From NCBI RefSeq assembly GCF_024220175.1, contig NZ_CP098502.1, positions 3,414,514-3,478,513 on the forward strand: a DNA stretch of 64,000 bases, in the 5' to 3' direction. The notes under the pieces are model-generated. The model worked only from the letters and a program-made list of their open reading frames with translations, was not told where the DNA came from and did no database searches. This document shows positions 1 through 8,302 of this stretch, one piece after another. A program made the translations under genes and the position numbers. The stretch is from Paraconexibacter antarcticus. GTDB taxonomy: Bacteria; Actinomycetota; Thermoleophilia; Solirubrobacterales; Solirubrobacteraceae. How positions within the stretch are numbered: the first letter of the stretch is position 1; every line of letters begins with the position of its first letter.

Positions 1-1290
1 GTTCGCGGAGGACATGTTCGAGCCAATGGTGCGTCGCGATCAGCGGCGGTGGGGCGGCGTGTATCTGCGGGGGTTGATGCTCGATGGCAAGCGCAAGAGC
101 ATCGAGCCGATGGCTGCCCGCCTGGAAGATGGCGATGAGCAGTGCTTGCAGCAGTTCGTCAACCAGTCGCCGTGGCGGTGGGAACCGGTGCGTAAGCGCT
201 TGGCGGTCCGGCTCAGCGAGGCGATCGTGCCGGCGGCTTGGGTGATTGACGACACCGGCTTTCCGAAGTTCGGCGACAAGTCAGTCGGCGTGGCGCGCCA
301 GTACTCCGGCGCTTTGGGGAAGGTCGGCAACTGCCAGATCGGGGTCTCGATCACCGCCGCCACCGTGCACGCGTCGTGCCCGATCGACTGGCGTCTGTTC
401 CTGCCCGAGTCGTGGAACGAGGACCCGCGCCGCGCCGGCTGCAAAGTCCCCGACGACGTCGTGCATCGGCCGAAGTGGCAGCTCGCGTTGGACATGATCG
501 ACGAGCTTCAGGCGTGGGGGCTGCAGGCTCCGCCGGTGCTCGGCGACGCCGCCTACGGTGACGTGACGGAGCTGCGCATCGGCCTGGAAGAGCGCGACAT
601 CCGCTACGTGCTGGACGTCAAGGGCACCACGTCGGCGCTCCCGGCCAGCACCGAGCCGCAGACGCCGACCTACGCCGGCAAAGGACGGCCGCCCGCGCCG
701 CGCTACCGCCGACCGTTCAGCAGCGTCGCGGCTTTGGCGGCCGAGGTCGGCGAGGACGCCTATCTGCGGATCTGCTGGCGCCAGGGCACCAAGGGCGAGC
801 TGGCCTCGCGCTTCACCGCGATCCGCGTGAAGCTCTGCAACATCAAGCTGCGCAGCGCCCACGCAGACGGCAATCTGCCGGTCCGGTGGCTGCTGGCGGA
901 GTGGCCCGAAGGCAAGAGCGCCCCGACCGACTTCTGGATCAGCGACCTCCCCGACGACACGCCGATCGCGGACCTCGTCGCGCTGGCGAAGCTGCGCTGG
1001 CGGATCGAGCAGGACTACCGCGAGCTCAAAGACGCCCTCGGCCTAGACCACTTCGAAGGCCGCTCCTGGCCCGGCTGGCACCACCACACAACCCTCGTCT
1101 CCGTCGCGCACGGCTTCCTGACCCTGGAACGACTGCGGCGACCTCAACGCCGGGCGGCCGCCTGACCTCACTGTTCGAGGTCGTTCGGGAGCTGCAAACG
1201 CTCTTGGCCTGCTGGCACGGGACATGCCCGACCTGCCGCAGACGGCTGCCGCCCGACACCCCCTACCTCAACGACACCTAACGGAGCACT
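1..1290 (+). mobile_element. Partial IS701-family insertion sequence, left part outside window
   Basis: The window opens inside an IS701-like element, represented by its transposase reading rightwards. The left end is outside the window. The right end cannot be fixed exactly; I place it shortly after the transposase stop near 1281, before the riboswitch that begins near 1317. No terminal inverted repeat can be checked because only one end is present. Confidence 0.6.
2..1281 (+). pseudogene. IS701-family DDE transposase, 5' truncated by window and frameshifted near the C-terminus
   Basis: This is a cut-and-paste transposase of the IS701 family. Counting from the Met at 14, the catalytic triad candidates are D79/D80 in IDDTGFPK, D178 in VLGDAAYG and E332/E337 in LRWRIEQDYRELKD. 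The frame is open from base 2, upstream of that Met, with family-like residues (FAED), so the true start lies outside the window. The main frame stops at 1165, but the usual conserved C-terminal stretch (LFEVVRELQTLLACWHGTC, then PTC) continues in the next frame to a stop at 1281. A single indel near 1140-1150 therefore separates body and tail. All catalytic residues precede the break, so activity is not excluded. Confidence 0.85.
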
Positions 1291-1316
1291 ATTAGAGGCT
1301 TGTCCTCGGACCTACC

Positions 1317-1394
1317 CGATCAAGGCAAACCCGTTGCGAGGCGGGGACGCAAAGCCAGGGGTCTTCCACGGACGGAAGGCCGCCCAGTTGCCCA
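1317..1394 (+). promoter_or_regulatory. Cyclic di-GMP-I (GEMM) riboswitch
   Basis: The sequence carries the GEMM-I core: GGCAAAC at 1324-1330, a 6-bp stem CCCGTT/GGCGGG closed by a GNRA loop (GCGA), then GGGACGCAAAGCC. A second helix follows (GGTCTTCC pairing with GGAAGGCC across ACGGAC), then CCCAGTTGCC, which can pair back to the start. The GNRA tetraloop and the GCAAAGCC strand are hallmarks of the c-di-GMP-I aptamer. The Shine-Dalgarno AGGAGG of the next gene begins at once after the aptamer, so translational control is likely. Confidence 0.87.
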
Positions 1395-1404
1395 GGAGGC
1401 ATCC

Positions 1405-2019
1405 ATGTACCGCACGACGCTCACCACCATCGCCGCGACCCTCTCGGTCGCGCTCACGCCCGCCGCCGCGTTCGCGGCTGGGATCCCGGCCGGGTTCACC
1501 GCCGGCCCGCCCGCATTGGCCACGACCGCTGCGCCGTCGGGCACCCCGACCGCGACGAGCAACCCCGGTAGCGCGTACGTGCCGTCGGGCACGCCGACCG
1601 CCGACAACCACCCGACCGGGACGAGCAACCCGGGTATGAGCCACAAGCCCGCCGGCACGCCGGGGCCGAACGCGTCGGCCTCGAGCAAGGCGAAGGCCTA
1701 CGGCACCTACTGCAAGGGTGAGAGCAAGCAGCCGGTCGACGGGCAGACCGGCACGCCGTTCAGCAAGTGCGTCACCGCCATGGCCAAGCTCGCCTCGGGC
1801 GTGACGAGCAACCCCACCAGCGCCTGCAAGTCGCTGAGCAAGAAGCACGTCGCCGGTCAGCACGGGACCGCGTTCAGCCAGTGCGTGAAGGCCGCCGCGA
1901 AGCTCGCCAAGGATCAGGCCGTCACGACCCCGGACCCGAGCACCGACCCGGCGCCCGCGACCGACCCGACGACGGACCCGGCCCCGACGGACCCGACGAC
2001 GGCCACGAGCCGCCGCTGA
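1405..2019 (+). CDS. Secreted protein with two Cys-pair modules, controlled by a c-di-GMP riboswitch
   Basis: The start ATG at 1405 follows AGGAGG with good spacing and gives a 204-residue protein with a Sec signal peptide (about residues 1-24, cleavage near AFA-A). Residues 25-95 are Pro/Thr/Gly-rich linker with repeated PSGTPTA-type units. Two modules of about 38 residues follow, each with a Cys pair exactly 19 residues apart (C103/C122 and C141/C160) and a shared CxxxSKxxVxGQxGTxFSxC pattern. The tail is a Thr/Asp/Pro repeat. No enzymatic motif is visible. I infer a surface or matrix protein because c-di-GMP riboswitches commonly control adhesion and envelope genes. It precedes the EAL gene by about 70 bp. 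Confidence 0.85.
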   Translation: MYRTTLTTIAATLSVALTPAAAFAAGIPAGFTAGPPALATTAAPSGTPTATSNPGSAYVPSGTPTADNHPTGTSNPGMSHKPAGTPGPNASASSKAKAYGTYCKGESKQPVDGQTGTPFSKCVTAMAKLASGVTSNPTSACKSLSKKHVAGQHGTAFSQCVKAAAKLAKDQAVTTPDPSTDPAPATDPTTDPAPTDPTTATSRR

Positions 2020-2090
2020 GCAACGGCCTGTCGGCGGCGACCCCCGAAGGGTCGCCGCCGATCGCCGTGCGGTTCAACTCCACCTACGCG

Positions 2091-3416
2091 ATGACGTCCA
2101 GCACCGACATCACCGAGGGCCTCACGATCGCCTATCAGCCGATGGTCGATCTGCAGACCGGGCGACCGTGGGCGTACGAGGCGCTCCTGCGCCCAGAGTC
2201 GGCCTCGCCGTCCGCGTGGCTTGCGAAGGCCCGCCGCGAGGGCGCCGGCCCGGTGGCCGAGGCGCTGGCGATCACGCTGGCCCTCCGCGGCGGTCGGCCA
2301 CCCGGCGGCGCGCTGCTGGCGGTCAACGTCAGCGCCTCAGCGTTGGCCTCCGACGCGGTGCAGCGGATGCTGCCTCGTGATCTGTCGGGGCTCATCCTGG
2401 AGATCACCGAGAACGAGCTCGTGCTGCACGGCTCCTCGATCCAGACCCACTTGGACGACCTCCGTGGCCGAGGAGCCTTGATCGCGGTCGACGACGCCGG
2501 CGCGGGGTACGCGAGCCTCAGGCAGGTGATGCTGCTGCGCCCCGACATCATCAAGCTCGACCGCGAGCTCGTGTCCGGCGTGCACCTTGACCCGGCGAAG
2601 GTTGCGCTCATCGAGGCCCTCAGCCGCTTCGCTGTGCGCACCGGCGCGATGCTCTGCGCCGAGGGCATCGAGCACGAGGACGAGCTCGCCACGCTCGCCG
2701 ACCTCGACGTGCCGATCGGCCAGGGCTTCTACCTCGCCCGCCCCCACGCCCGGTGGCCGACCGTCGCGCCGATGGCCGCGCTGGCCTGCCGGGAGGGCCT
2801 GGCCTCGGCGCTGCGCCACGGCGACCGGCCGCTCGGCGACCACGTCCAGATCCTGCAGGAGGCGCTCGCCGCCCGGCTGAGCAACTGCACCTCCCTCGCA
2901 GACCTCAACGCTACCCTTCCCCAGCTGCAGCTGCTGCTGCAAGCCGACGGCCTGAGCATCTCCCGCCTCGAGGACCCGGGCGGGGACCCCTACCTGCAGA
3001 CCTGCGCCGGGTCCGTCTGGGAGGACGAGCCCTGCTATCGCGTCGCCGACTACCCGACCACGGGCGCGTTGCTGCGGACCGGAGACGCCGCCCAGGTCCT
3101 GCGTGGGGATACCGGCGCCGACGAGCACGAGCTGCAACTGCTGCACACCAACGGCCTGGCCGCACTGATGATGATCCCGCTGCGCGCCGGCGGGCAGGCC
3201 GTCGGGCTGCTTGAGGTCTTCAGCAGCGAGGACCGGCCCTGGACCCGCCAGCAGCTCACGCTCGCGCGCACGGTCGCCCACCATCTCGCCACGCTCCTGC
3301 GTCATCTCCCCGCTCACGCTCAGGCGCGAGCGGTCGGGCATTCCGGGCCCCCCGGACTGACCACCTTGCGGGCGCTTCCCGCCATCGCCGCAAACGACAC
3401 GGCGGGGAGGGCCTGA
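2091..3416 (+). CDS. EAL-GAF protein, probable cyclic di-GMP phosphodiesterase
   Basis: A 441-residue cytosolic protein. Residues 10-225 form an EAL domain with the active-site signature intact: E30 in EALLR, N79 in NVS, E104 in EITE, DD134-135 in the DDAGAG loop, K155, E191 in AEGIE and Q211 in QGFYLARP. By family knowledge this supports hydrolysis of c-di-GMP to pGpG. Residues about 255-430 look like a GAF sensor domain. No membrane segment or GGDEF domain is present. ATG 2091 gives the tidiest start; GTG 2067 in the same frame is an alternative. It lies between two c-di-GMP riboswitches, so the enzyme would change the signal its neighbours read. Confidence 0.88.
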   Translation: MTSSTDITEGLTIAYQPMVDLQTGRPWAYEALLRPESASPSAWLAKARREGAGPVAEALAITLALRGGRPPGGALLAVNVSASALASDAVQRMLPRDLSGLILEITENELVLHGSSIQTHLDDLRGRGALIAVDDAGAGYASLRQVMLLRPDIIKLDRELVSGVHLDPAKVALIEALSRFAVRTGAMLCAEGIEHEDELATLADLDVPIGQGFYLARPHARWPTVAPMAALACREGLASALRHGDRPLGDHVQILQEALAARLSNCTSLADLNATLPQLQLLLQADGLSISRLEDPGGDPYLQTCAGSVWEDEPCYRVADYPTTGALLRTGDAAQVLRGDTGADEHELQLLHTNGLAALMMIPLRAGGQAVGLLEVFSSEDRPWTRQQLTLARTVAHHLATLLRHLPAHAQARAVGHSGPPGLTTLRALPAIAANDTAGRA

Positions 3417-3450
3417 CCCGCCGCACGAGCCTGTTCGGGCCCGGTGACAC

Positions 3451-3526
3451 CGACCAAAGGCAAACCCGCCGCAGGGCGGGGCCGCAAAGCCAGTGGCCCC
3501 ACCGCGGTGAGGCGGCCCAGCCGCCC
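3451..3526 (+). promoter_or_regulatory. Second cyclic di-GMP-I (GEMM) riboswitch
   Basis: Downstream of the EAL gene the core recurs: AAAGGCAAAC, a perfect 6-bp stem CCCGCC/GGCGGG with loop GCAG, then GCCGCAAAGCC, a helix built on GGCC/GGCC with an inner CACC/GGTG hairpin, and GGCGGCCCAGCCGCC at the 3' side. It differs from the first copy mainly by a CCGC in place of ACGC and a loop that is not a canonical GNRA. The aptamer abuts an ATG at 3527 with no room for a separate Shine-Dalgarno. Confidence 0.8.
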
Positions 3527-3766
3527 ATGACTCTCAACCGCCTTCCGCCCACCCACCGCCGACTCGATGAGGCCGGCTTCACGCTCGCGGGCCACGCGAT
3601 CTCCGCGACGATCACCCTTCCCAGGACCGTCGCCGCCGCGAGCCTCCCGCCCGACAGCTCACCGTGCGGCAGATCGCCCTCCGCCGTGACTACACCCGTT
3701 GCCCGCCGCTGCCCGCAGGGGTCACCGGATCCCGTCGCCTGGTGCCCGACCAACCCGGGGTACTGA
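3527..3766 (+). CDS. Short ORF directly after the second riboswitch, possible pilin remnant
   Basis: The ORF encodes 79 residues and begins at the last base of the riboswitch. Residues 13-20 read RLDEAGFTL, close to the prepilin-peptidase cleavage context (basic residues, then G|FTL). However, the Glu normally at mature position 5 and the long hydrophobic helix that follows in type IV pilins are absent; the rest is Pro/Ser/Arg-rich. It could be a decayed pilin-like gene, a leader ORF, or non-coding. No Shine-Dalgarno is visible. Confidence 0.3.
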   Translation: MTLNRLPPTHRRLDEAGFTLAGHAISATITLPRTVAAASLPPDSSPCGRSPSAVTTPVARRCPQGSPDPVAWCPTNPGY

Positions 3767-3870
3767 CCGGTGCCGGACGGGAGCCTTCCTGCACGCACGA
3801 CACCTCGTCCGGTGCAGATAGGGGCTGACTTCAGCGTGGGTCCGGTGTTGTCGATACATGGGACGTGGCC

Positions 3871-5436
3871 ATGAGCCCACCACACACCCTCCCCTCGCCG
3901 ACGGGCCTGCTCGCCCGGCGCCTACCCGTGCGCTCGAGCGCGGTCCGGGCGGACTCGACGCTGTTCTCGCAGGTCTACCGCGAGCACCATCAGGACCTGT
4001 ACCGGTACATCCGCTCGATCCTCCGCGACCCGGCCGACGCCGAGGATGTCCTGCAGAGCGTGATGCTCAAGGCGATGGTCGCCCTGCAGAAAGAGGACCG
4101 CGACTTCGAGCTGCGCCCCTGGCTGTTCCGGATCGCCCACAACGAAGCGATCAACCGCATCCGCCAGCAGCGCCCGACGAGCGAACTGGACACCACACAC
4201 GCCAGCAAGGGCCCGCCGACGAGCGACATGGTCGCCGACCGCGACCGCCTCAAGCAGCTGTGGAGCGACCTGACGCTGCTCCCCGACCGCCAGCGGCAGG
4301 CGCTCGTGCTGCGCGAGCTCAGCGGCTTCTCCCACCAGGAGATCGCCAAGGTCCTGGAGTGCGCCCCGACCGTGGTCAAGCAGACGATCTTCGAAGCCCG
4401 CACCGCCCTGGCCGAGCTCGCCGAAGGACGCGCGATGCAGTGCGATGAGATCCAGCGCAAGCTCTCCGACGGAGACGGCCGCGTCCGCCGCGGCCGGCGT
4501 ATGCGCGGCCACCTCGCAAGCTGCAGCACCTGCCGTCACTTCGACTTCGCGCTCACGGCGCGGCCCCAGGAGATGGGGGCCCTCTTCCCCGTCCTGCCCG
4601 TCGCCGCAAGCACGGCGCTGCTCGGCCACCTCTTCCACACCGGCGGCGCCGCCGCCAAGGGCGGCGCCCTCACCGCCGGCGCGGGCGGTGCCGCCGGAAC
4701 GACCAGCACCGTCGCCGCCGCCATCACCACCAAGATGGCCGTCCTGGCCGCGACGGGCGTCGCCGCCGCCGGGGCCACCGGCGTCGCGGTCCATCACCAC
4801 GCCACGACCCACCCGGCGCCGCGGACGTCCATCAGCTCCAACGGACCCGCCAACACGGCCGGGCACCGCGCCGCGACCTCCGGTCCTGCAGCCACGCCAC
4901 CGGCGACCGCGGGGACGAGCCGCCGCGCAGCCTCCAGCCGCGCGTCCGGACCGACGACGGCCGGCGGCGACTCGACCCACAACATGCCGCAAGCGCACAA
5001 CAGCGGGGCGGGCGCCGCGTCGCAGGCCACGGCCGCACATCAGCCCTCCGCGTCGCAGACGAGCGTCCCCGCCGCCCAGCGTCCCGCGCCGACGCGGACA
5101 AGCCCGGTCACCGCGACACCTTCGGCGCCCGCCCCGACGACCGTGACGCGCCCGAGCACCGCGACACGTCAGCCGACGAGCACCGGACCGGCAGCAGCGC
5201 CGACGACCGCCGCGCGTCCGCTCACCACCACAGGGCCGACCGCCGCACCGACGAGACCCACGCCCACCGCGGCGGTCCCATCGTCATCCACTCCCACAAC
5301 GACCACGGCACCTGCAAACGCCCCGAGCACCACCCCGACGACCGCACCGACGACGCCCACTGTCCCGACCAGCGGTGGTGGCAGCGGCACCGCCCCTCGC
5401 TCCGGCCCCGGGGCCGGCGGCACCGCGGCCGGCTGA
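3871..5436 (+). CDS. ECF-type sigma factor fused to anti-sigma zinc finger, membrane segment and Thr/Pro-rich tail
   Basis: Numbered from the in-frame GTG at 3865, sigma region 2 spans about residues 34-104 (LYRYIRSILRDPADAEDVLQ, PWLFRIAHNEAINRIR) and region 4 about 130-185 (LLPDRQRQALVLRELSGFS). A ZAS-type anti-sigma motif H216-x3-C220-x2-C223 follows. Residues about 283-308 are hydrophobic and could cross the membrane, and the last about 210 residues are a low-complexity Thr/Ala/Pro/Ser tail that would be outside the cell. Normally sigma and anti-sigma are separate proteins; here one chain holds both. ECF groups with fused C-terminal regulatory extensions are known in actinobacteria. The ATG at 3871 is used as start. 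Confidence 0.82.
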   Translation: MSPPHTLPSPTGLLARRLPVRSSAVRADSTLFSQVYREHHQDLYRYIRSILRDPADAEDVLQSVMLKAMVALQKEDRDFELRPWLFRIAHNEAINRIRQQRPTSELDTTHASKGPPTSDMVADRDRLKQLWSDLTLLPDRQRQALVLRELSGFSHQEIAKVLECAPTVVKQTIFEARTALAELAEGRAMQCDEIQRKLSDGDGRVRRGRRMRGHLASCSTCRHFDFALTARPQEMGALFPVLPVAASTALLGHLFHTGGAAAKGGALTAGAGGAAGTTSTVAAAITTKMAVLAATGVAAAGATGVAVHHHATTHPAPRTSISSNGPANTAGHRAATSGPAATPPATAGTSRRAASSRASGPTTAGGDSTHNMPQAHNSGAGAASQATAAHQPSASQTSVPAAQRPAPTRTSPVTATPSAPAPTTVTRPSTATRQPTSTGPAAAPTTAARPLTTTGPTAAPTRPTPTAAVPSSSTPTTTTAPANAPSTTPTTAPTTPTVPTSGGGSGTAPRSGPGAGGTAAG

Positions 5437-5441
5437 CCGAG

Positions 5442-5457
5442 CCCGTCTGCGGGCGGG
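5442..5457 (+). terminator. Hairpin after the sigma-factor gene
   Basis: A 6-bp GC stem (CCCGTC/GGCGGG, with one G-T pair) closed by TGCG begins six bases after the stop codon. There is no clear T tract, so it is only a possible terminator. Confidence 0.4.
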
Positions 5458-5645
5458 ACGTCGCCCCGGGACTATCAGGACGCGAGCAACGTCACGTGCG
5501 CGGTGAACGTCTGCCCGCAGAGCACGGCCACGACCCGGCTCTCAGACTGGCGGCACGGACGTCGCCTGACCCCTCCTCCCGCCGCGAACTCTGCCCGGCA
5601 CGGGGCGATTTCGCCCTGAGGCGGGAAACGTGCGACCGTCGCGGG

Positions 5646-6482
5646 ATGTCTGAGATGTGGAACGGGGTCGCGCCCGCCTGGGAGCAGAATGCGGCGTTCG
5701 TCGACGCGCACCTGCACTCCGTCACCGAGGCGCTGCTGGATGCCGTCGACGTCAGGCGCGGGGCGGATGTGCTGGACCTCGCAACGGGCCCCGGCGGCGC
5801 TGGTCTAGCCGCGGCCGAGCGAGTAGGCACGTTCGGCAGCGTGATCCTCGCCGACGTCGCCCGCGACATGGTGCGGGTCGCCGTGCGGCGGGCGGCGGGG
5901 CGCGCCAGGATCAGCACCCTGGTCTGCGACCAGAGCGCGATCGACGCTCCCGATGCGAGCTTTGACGCGGTGATCGTCCGTCACGGTCTCATGTTCGCCG
6001 AGGATCCCGTGGAGGCGGTGCGGGAGGCACGGCGGGTGCTCCGTCCCGGCGGACGCTACGGCGCCATGGTCTGGGGGCCACGGACCGACAACCCGTGGCT
6101 CGGGCTGATCCTCGACGCCGTCGGCGCGCAGTTCGGCATCCCGTTCCCGCCCCCGACCGTCCCCGGACCGTTCTCGCTCGCGCGGCCCGAGCACCTCACC
6201 GATGTGCTGGGTCAGGCGGGGCTCGAGCAGGCGACCGTCGCGGCCGTACCTGCCCCGATGAGCATCGGGTCACTCGACGCCTAGTGGGAGCGGGTGCCGC
6301 AGCTCGCCGGCCCGCTCGCCACCGCCCTGGCCGGCATGGACGCCGACGTGCGGGAGGCGATCCGCGAACGCGCGCTGGCGACAGGCGCCCGGTCCGCCAC
6401 GGCCTCGCCGGACGGGATCGTGCTCCAGGGGTCGGTGCTCATCGCGACCGGGCGCAAGCCCAAGGCGACCGGAGACGCCTGA
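5646..6482 (+). pseudogene. Class I SAM-dependent methyltransferase interrupted by an in-frame amber codon
   Basis: From ATG 5646 the protein has a Rossmann methyltransferase core: motif I VLDLATGPGGAGL, ADVARDM as motif II, and LRPGGRYG near the end of the fold, as in UbiE-like enzymes. The frame stops at TAG 6282-6284, giving 212 residues. The same frame then continues without interruption to TGA 6480-6482 with WERVPQLAGPLATAL, which reads as the expected C-terminal section of this family. The stop sits where a second Trp is common (WWERVP), so a TGG-to-TAG change is the simplest explanation. It may be a true nonsense mutation or an error. Confidence 0.75.
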
Positions 6483-6533
6483 ACCCCGCGCAGCCCCGGC
6501 CAAGCCTCCGCGCTGCTCACACCAGTTGCGCTT

Positions 6534-6545
6534 TACCCTCGGTCG
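6534..6545 (+). promoter_or_regulatory. TAnnnT -10 element of a probable leaderless promoter
   Basis: TACCCT at 6534-6539 ends 6 nt before the ATG at 6546, placing transcription start on or next to the start codon. There is no Shine-Dalgarno. The same arrangement recurs in several genes here. Confidence 0.5.
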
Positions 6546-7595
6546 ATGTACGAGCTCGCCGGTCTGACGATTCCTCCCGGGCCGCATCTGACCAGCGAGA
6601 TCCGCGACCAGCTCGCCTCCGGACGCTACGAGCGAGCCGAGCTCGCGGCACTGCGGGCGAAGCTGCGCACGGACGACACGGTGATGGAGCTCGGGACGGG
6701 CATCGGCGTCCTGTCGGCCTACTGCGCGCGCATCACCGGATCGGCCAGCGTCTTCACGTTCGAGGCCAATCCCGCGCTCGAGACCCCGATCCGTGCGCTC
6801 TACCGCGCCAACGACGTGGCACCGACGCTTCAGATGTGCGTTCTCGGCGGCCACCACGGTGAGGTCCGCCTGCACGTCCACGAGGACTTCTGGGCGTCGT
6901 CGACCGTGAGCGCCGAGGGCACCGCCTCATCGGCGGTCGCCGTGCCGATGCGCCCGTTCGCGGAAGCGATCCGAGACGTCGCGCCGACACTCCTCATCAT
7001 CGACATCGAGGGCGGAGAGCGCGAGCTGACGCCCACGCTGTGCCTTGACGGCGTGCGGACCGTGATCATCGAGCTGCACCCCGGCGTGATCGGCGAGGAC
7101 GGTTGCGCGGAAGCGCTCGCCGCGATCGAGGACGCAGGCTTCGCGTTCGACCCGGCGACGTCGAGCGACGACGTCTTCGTGCTCGAGCGAACGGCGACCC
7201 CCGACGGCGGCGCCAACCGCGCCGCCGACTACCTCCCCGCGGCCCAGCAGCGGCGTGCGACCGAGGAGGTCTGCGCCATCGTCCCGCCAGAGGCGGCGTT
7301 CGTCCTCGTCGACTCCGGCCTGTGGTGGGAGGGCGGCGAGTTCGAAGGGCGACGCCCCCTGCGGCTCGTCGAGCGCGACGGCGAGGACTGGGGACTGCCC
7401 GCGGACACCACAGAAGCCATCGAGGAGCTAGCCGCCCGGCGTGCCGAGGGCGCCGAGCTCGTCGTCTTCGCGTGGCCGGCGTTCTGGTGGTTCGAGGAGC
7501 TGCCCGGGCTGCGGGACGCGCTCACGGCCCATGCCGCCTGCGTGCTCGAGAACCGCCGCCTCGTGATCTTCGACCTGACACGGATGCCCGCCTGA
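6546..7595 (+). CDS. FkbM-type methyltransferase with extra C-terminal domain
   Basis: A 349-residue cytosolic protein. Residues 40-205 form a SAM-binding methyltransferase of the FkbM type: VMELGTGIGVLS is motif I, FEANP the acidic residue after strand 2, and LLIIDIEGGE the characteristic IDIEGxE motif. Residues about 225-349 form a second domain rich in Trp/Glu (LVDSGLWWEGGEFEGRRPLRL) that I do not recognise with certainty; similar tails occur beside sugar-modifying enzymes. The substrate is unknown; FkbM relatives O-methylate sugars and natural products. The gene appears transcribed alone from a leaderless promoter. Confidence 0.75.
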   Translation: MYELAGLTIPPGPHLTSEIRDQLASGRYERAELAALRAKLRTDDTVMELGTGIGVLSAYCARITGSASVFTFEANPALETPIRALYRANDVAPTLQMCVLGGHHGEVRLHVHEDFWASSTVSAEGTASSAVAVPMRPFAEAIRDVAPTLLIIDIEGGERELTPTLCLDGVRTVIIELHPGVIGEDGCAEALAAIEDAGFAFDPATSSDDVFVLERTATPDGGANRAADYLPAAQQRRATEEVCAIVPPEAAFVLVDSGLWWEGGEFEGRRPLRLVERDGEDWGLPADTTEAIEELAARRAEGAELVVFAWPAFWWFEELPGLRDALTAHAACVLENRRLVIFDLTRMPA

Positions 7596-7732
7596 CGGTT
7601 CGGTGTCTGCTGTGGCGTGCCAAGCCCGATGTCGCCGCGTGGAGGCGGCCGCCGGGCCGGCCGTCGCGCTGCTTGAGGCGGACGGATTGCGGCGGCGCCG
7701 TCTGTGCCCTGCTGCGGCTTCGTCAGGCTGCG

Positions 7733-7945
7733 CGCACCGCCGCGCGAAGTGCTTCCGCGGCGACTGCGCTGACGTCGGCGCCCTCGGACGCGGCTCGGAG
7801 CTCAAGCGCGCGGAGGGTCTCGGCATCGACGCGCATGTAGAGGCCGACGTCGGTCCCACCGATCGGCCGCGTGGTGTCCAGGCTCTCGGCGAGGTCGAGG
7901 AGCGAGTCAGAGCGCCTCGGACGTGATTTCGTCGTCCTGTGCCAC
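7733..7945 (-). pseudogene. Ribbon-helix-helix (CopG-like) protein with a one-base frameshift
   Basis: Reading leftwards from GTG 7945, MAQDDEITSEAL ends at a TGA, but one frame over the sequence continues as DSLLDLAESLD and then VGLYMRVDAETLRALELRA, and ends AEALRAAVRAA at 7733. The second half matches the ribbon-helix-helix pattern of CopG-like antitoxins (R-V-D strand, then two short helices). One extra T near 7910 explains the break. It lies 17 bp downstream of the HicB-like gene and was probably cotranscribed with it. Confidence 0.5.
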
Positions 7946-7962
7946 GGCCGGGCGGCGGTCGT

Positions 7963-8190
7963 TCAGGCGGCGCGTGCGGGCGCCGGGACGAAGTGCTCGA
8001 CGACGAGGGCCGTCTCGTCGACCGTCTCGCCGCGGTCCTCGGCCGCGCAGGTGAGCGCGAACGCGACGCCGTCCTCGACGAGGGCGCGGACGTCGTCGTA
8101 GGTGTCTCCCGCGACGGTCCACCCGTCGCTGTCGGGCGACTCGGCCCACCAGCCGGGCGGATCCTCGTGGTAGAGAACGCGAATGGTCAC
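7963..8190 (-). CDS. HicB-like antitoxin-family protein
   Basis: The GTG at 8190 gives a 75-residue protein starting MTIRVLYHEDPPGWWAESPD, the beta-strand pattern of the HicB N-terminal domain (also seen in DUF1902-type proteins), with a following helix DVRALVEDGVAFAL. It lacks its own DNA-binding segment, which the downstream ribbon-helix-helix ORF may supply. The partner upstream is a HicA-like fragment, so the set looks like a broken toxin-antitoxin locus beside an integrase. Toxin-antitoxin function is inference. Confidence 0.65.
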   Translation of the reverse strand: MTIRVLYHEDPPGWWAESPDSDGWTVAGDTYDDVRALVEDGVAFALTCAAEDRGETVDETALVVEHFVPAPARAA

Positions 8191-8197
8191 GGCCGCA

Positions 8198-8300
8198 TCA
8201 GAGTAGCTTGAGCGCCTCGTCCTCGGAAAGGCCCACGTCGCGGACGAGAACTTTGCGCACGACGGGCGGGCCGACGGTGACCCAGTCGTGGAAGGCGGGC
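8198..8300 (-). pseudogene. HicA-like C-terminal remnant
   Basis: Open sequence on the minus strand ends VGPPVVRKVLVRDVGLSEDEALKLL at a TGA 8 bp upstream of the HicB-like start. The position and the helix-then-GLS ending resemble the C-terminus of HicA toxins, but the N-terminal RNA-binding part is missing because the integrase gene ends at 8303. It is too short for a firm call. Confidence 0.3.
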
Positions 8301-8302
8301 GA

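Noticed and set aside
5475..5717. Minus-strand ORF before the first methyltransferase
   Set aside because: Shadow of the methyltransferase start and intergenic region with no family resemblance.
7603..7926. Plus-strand ORF between FkbM methyltransferase and HicB
   Set aside because: The minus strand carries a recognisable ribbon-helix-helix sequence; the plus-strand ORF is its shadow.
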